Assembly: GCA_046597895.1 (NCBI GenBank)
Contig: JBKJJS010000329.1
Span: forward strand, 1-14,337
Source of the DNA: WLJO01 sp046597895
GTDB taxonomy: Bacteria > Actinomycetota > Acidimicrobiia > Acidimicrobiales > Ilumatobacteraceae
DNA length: 14,337 bases
Direction of reading: 5' to 3'
In this document: piece by piece, positions 14,332-14,337 of the stretch
How positions within the stretch are numbered: position 1 is the stretch's first letter
Layout of the letters: each line of letters opens with the position of its first letter
Made by a program: the position numbers and the translations under genes
The notes under the pieces: model-generated
What the model saw: only the letters and a program-made list of their open reading frames with translations
What the model was told of the DNA's origin: nothing
The model's database searches: none

Positions 14332-14337
14332 AGGTCC

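Overview
The window reads as chromosomal DNA of a high-GC actinobacterium-like organism. The evidence is the high GC content, two F420-type luciferase-like oxidoreductase loci, a BVMO/TetR/acyl-CoA dehydrogenase catabolic neighbourhood, probable leaderless starts with TANNNT -10 boxes, and a tRNA-Gly without an encoded CCA. I cannot name a genus. An acidimicrobial or mycobacteria-like lineage is only a guess.

Layout. Positions 1-2391 carry the end of an SDR gene, a type I Baeyer-Villiger monooxygenase broken by one in-frame TAG, and a minus-strand pair: an ABM/Dabb-like small monooxygenase with a frameshift, then a luciferase-like oxidoreductase with a large internal deletion. A perfect 22-bp palindrome (2409-2430) divides this pair from a plus-strand operon of F420-dependent oxidoreductase, TetR regulator and frameshifted acyl-CoA dehydrogenase (2450-5262). 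A scrap of a MerR regulator lies at 5328-5465.

Positions 5456-10159 hold an intact, tightly overlapping minus-strand operon: ECF sigma factor, zinc-finger anti-sigma factor with six membrane segments, ABC ATPase, large permease with an external domain, and second permease. The membrane half of the anti-sigma factor carries the same DPxxEIxxAxP loop motif as the second permease. This looks like a sensor/transporter hybrid and is the most interesting functional unit here. An intact Rieske oxygenase lies directly upstream (10215-11375).

Positions 11544-13255 are a gene graveyard with one living module. They hold an SDR missing two internal parts, a glyoxalase/VOC fragment, an apparently complete AbrB-PIN toxin-antitoxin pair with its own 12-bp-arm inverted repeat, an orphan start codon, and a response-regulator fragment joined to a GrpB-family tail. 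A UDG-superfamily-like gene and tRNA-Gly(UCC) close the window.

The enzymes (BVMO, F420 oxidoreductases, ABM protein, acyl-CoA dehydrogenase, Rieske oxygenase, SDRs) fit oxidative breakdown of a lipid-like, terpenoid/steroid or xenobiotic carbon source under TetR control, but much of the set is disrupted. Single-base lesions could be sequencing errors. The multi-hundred-base internal deletions and chimeric joints are better explained by real decay or by misassembly.
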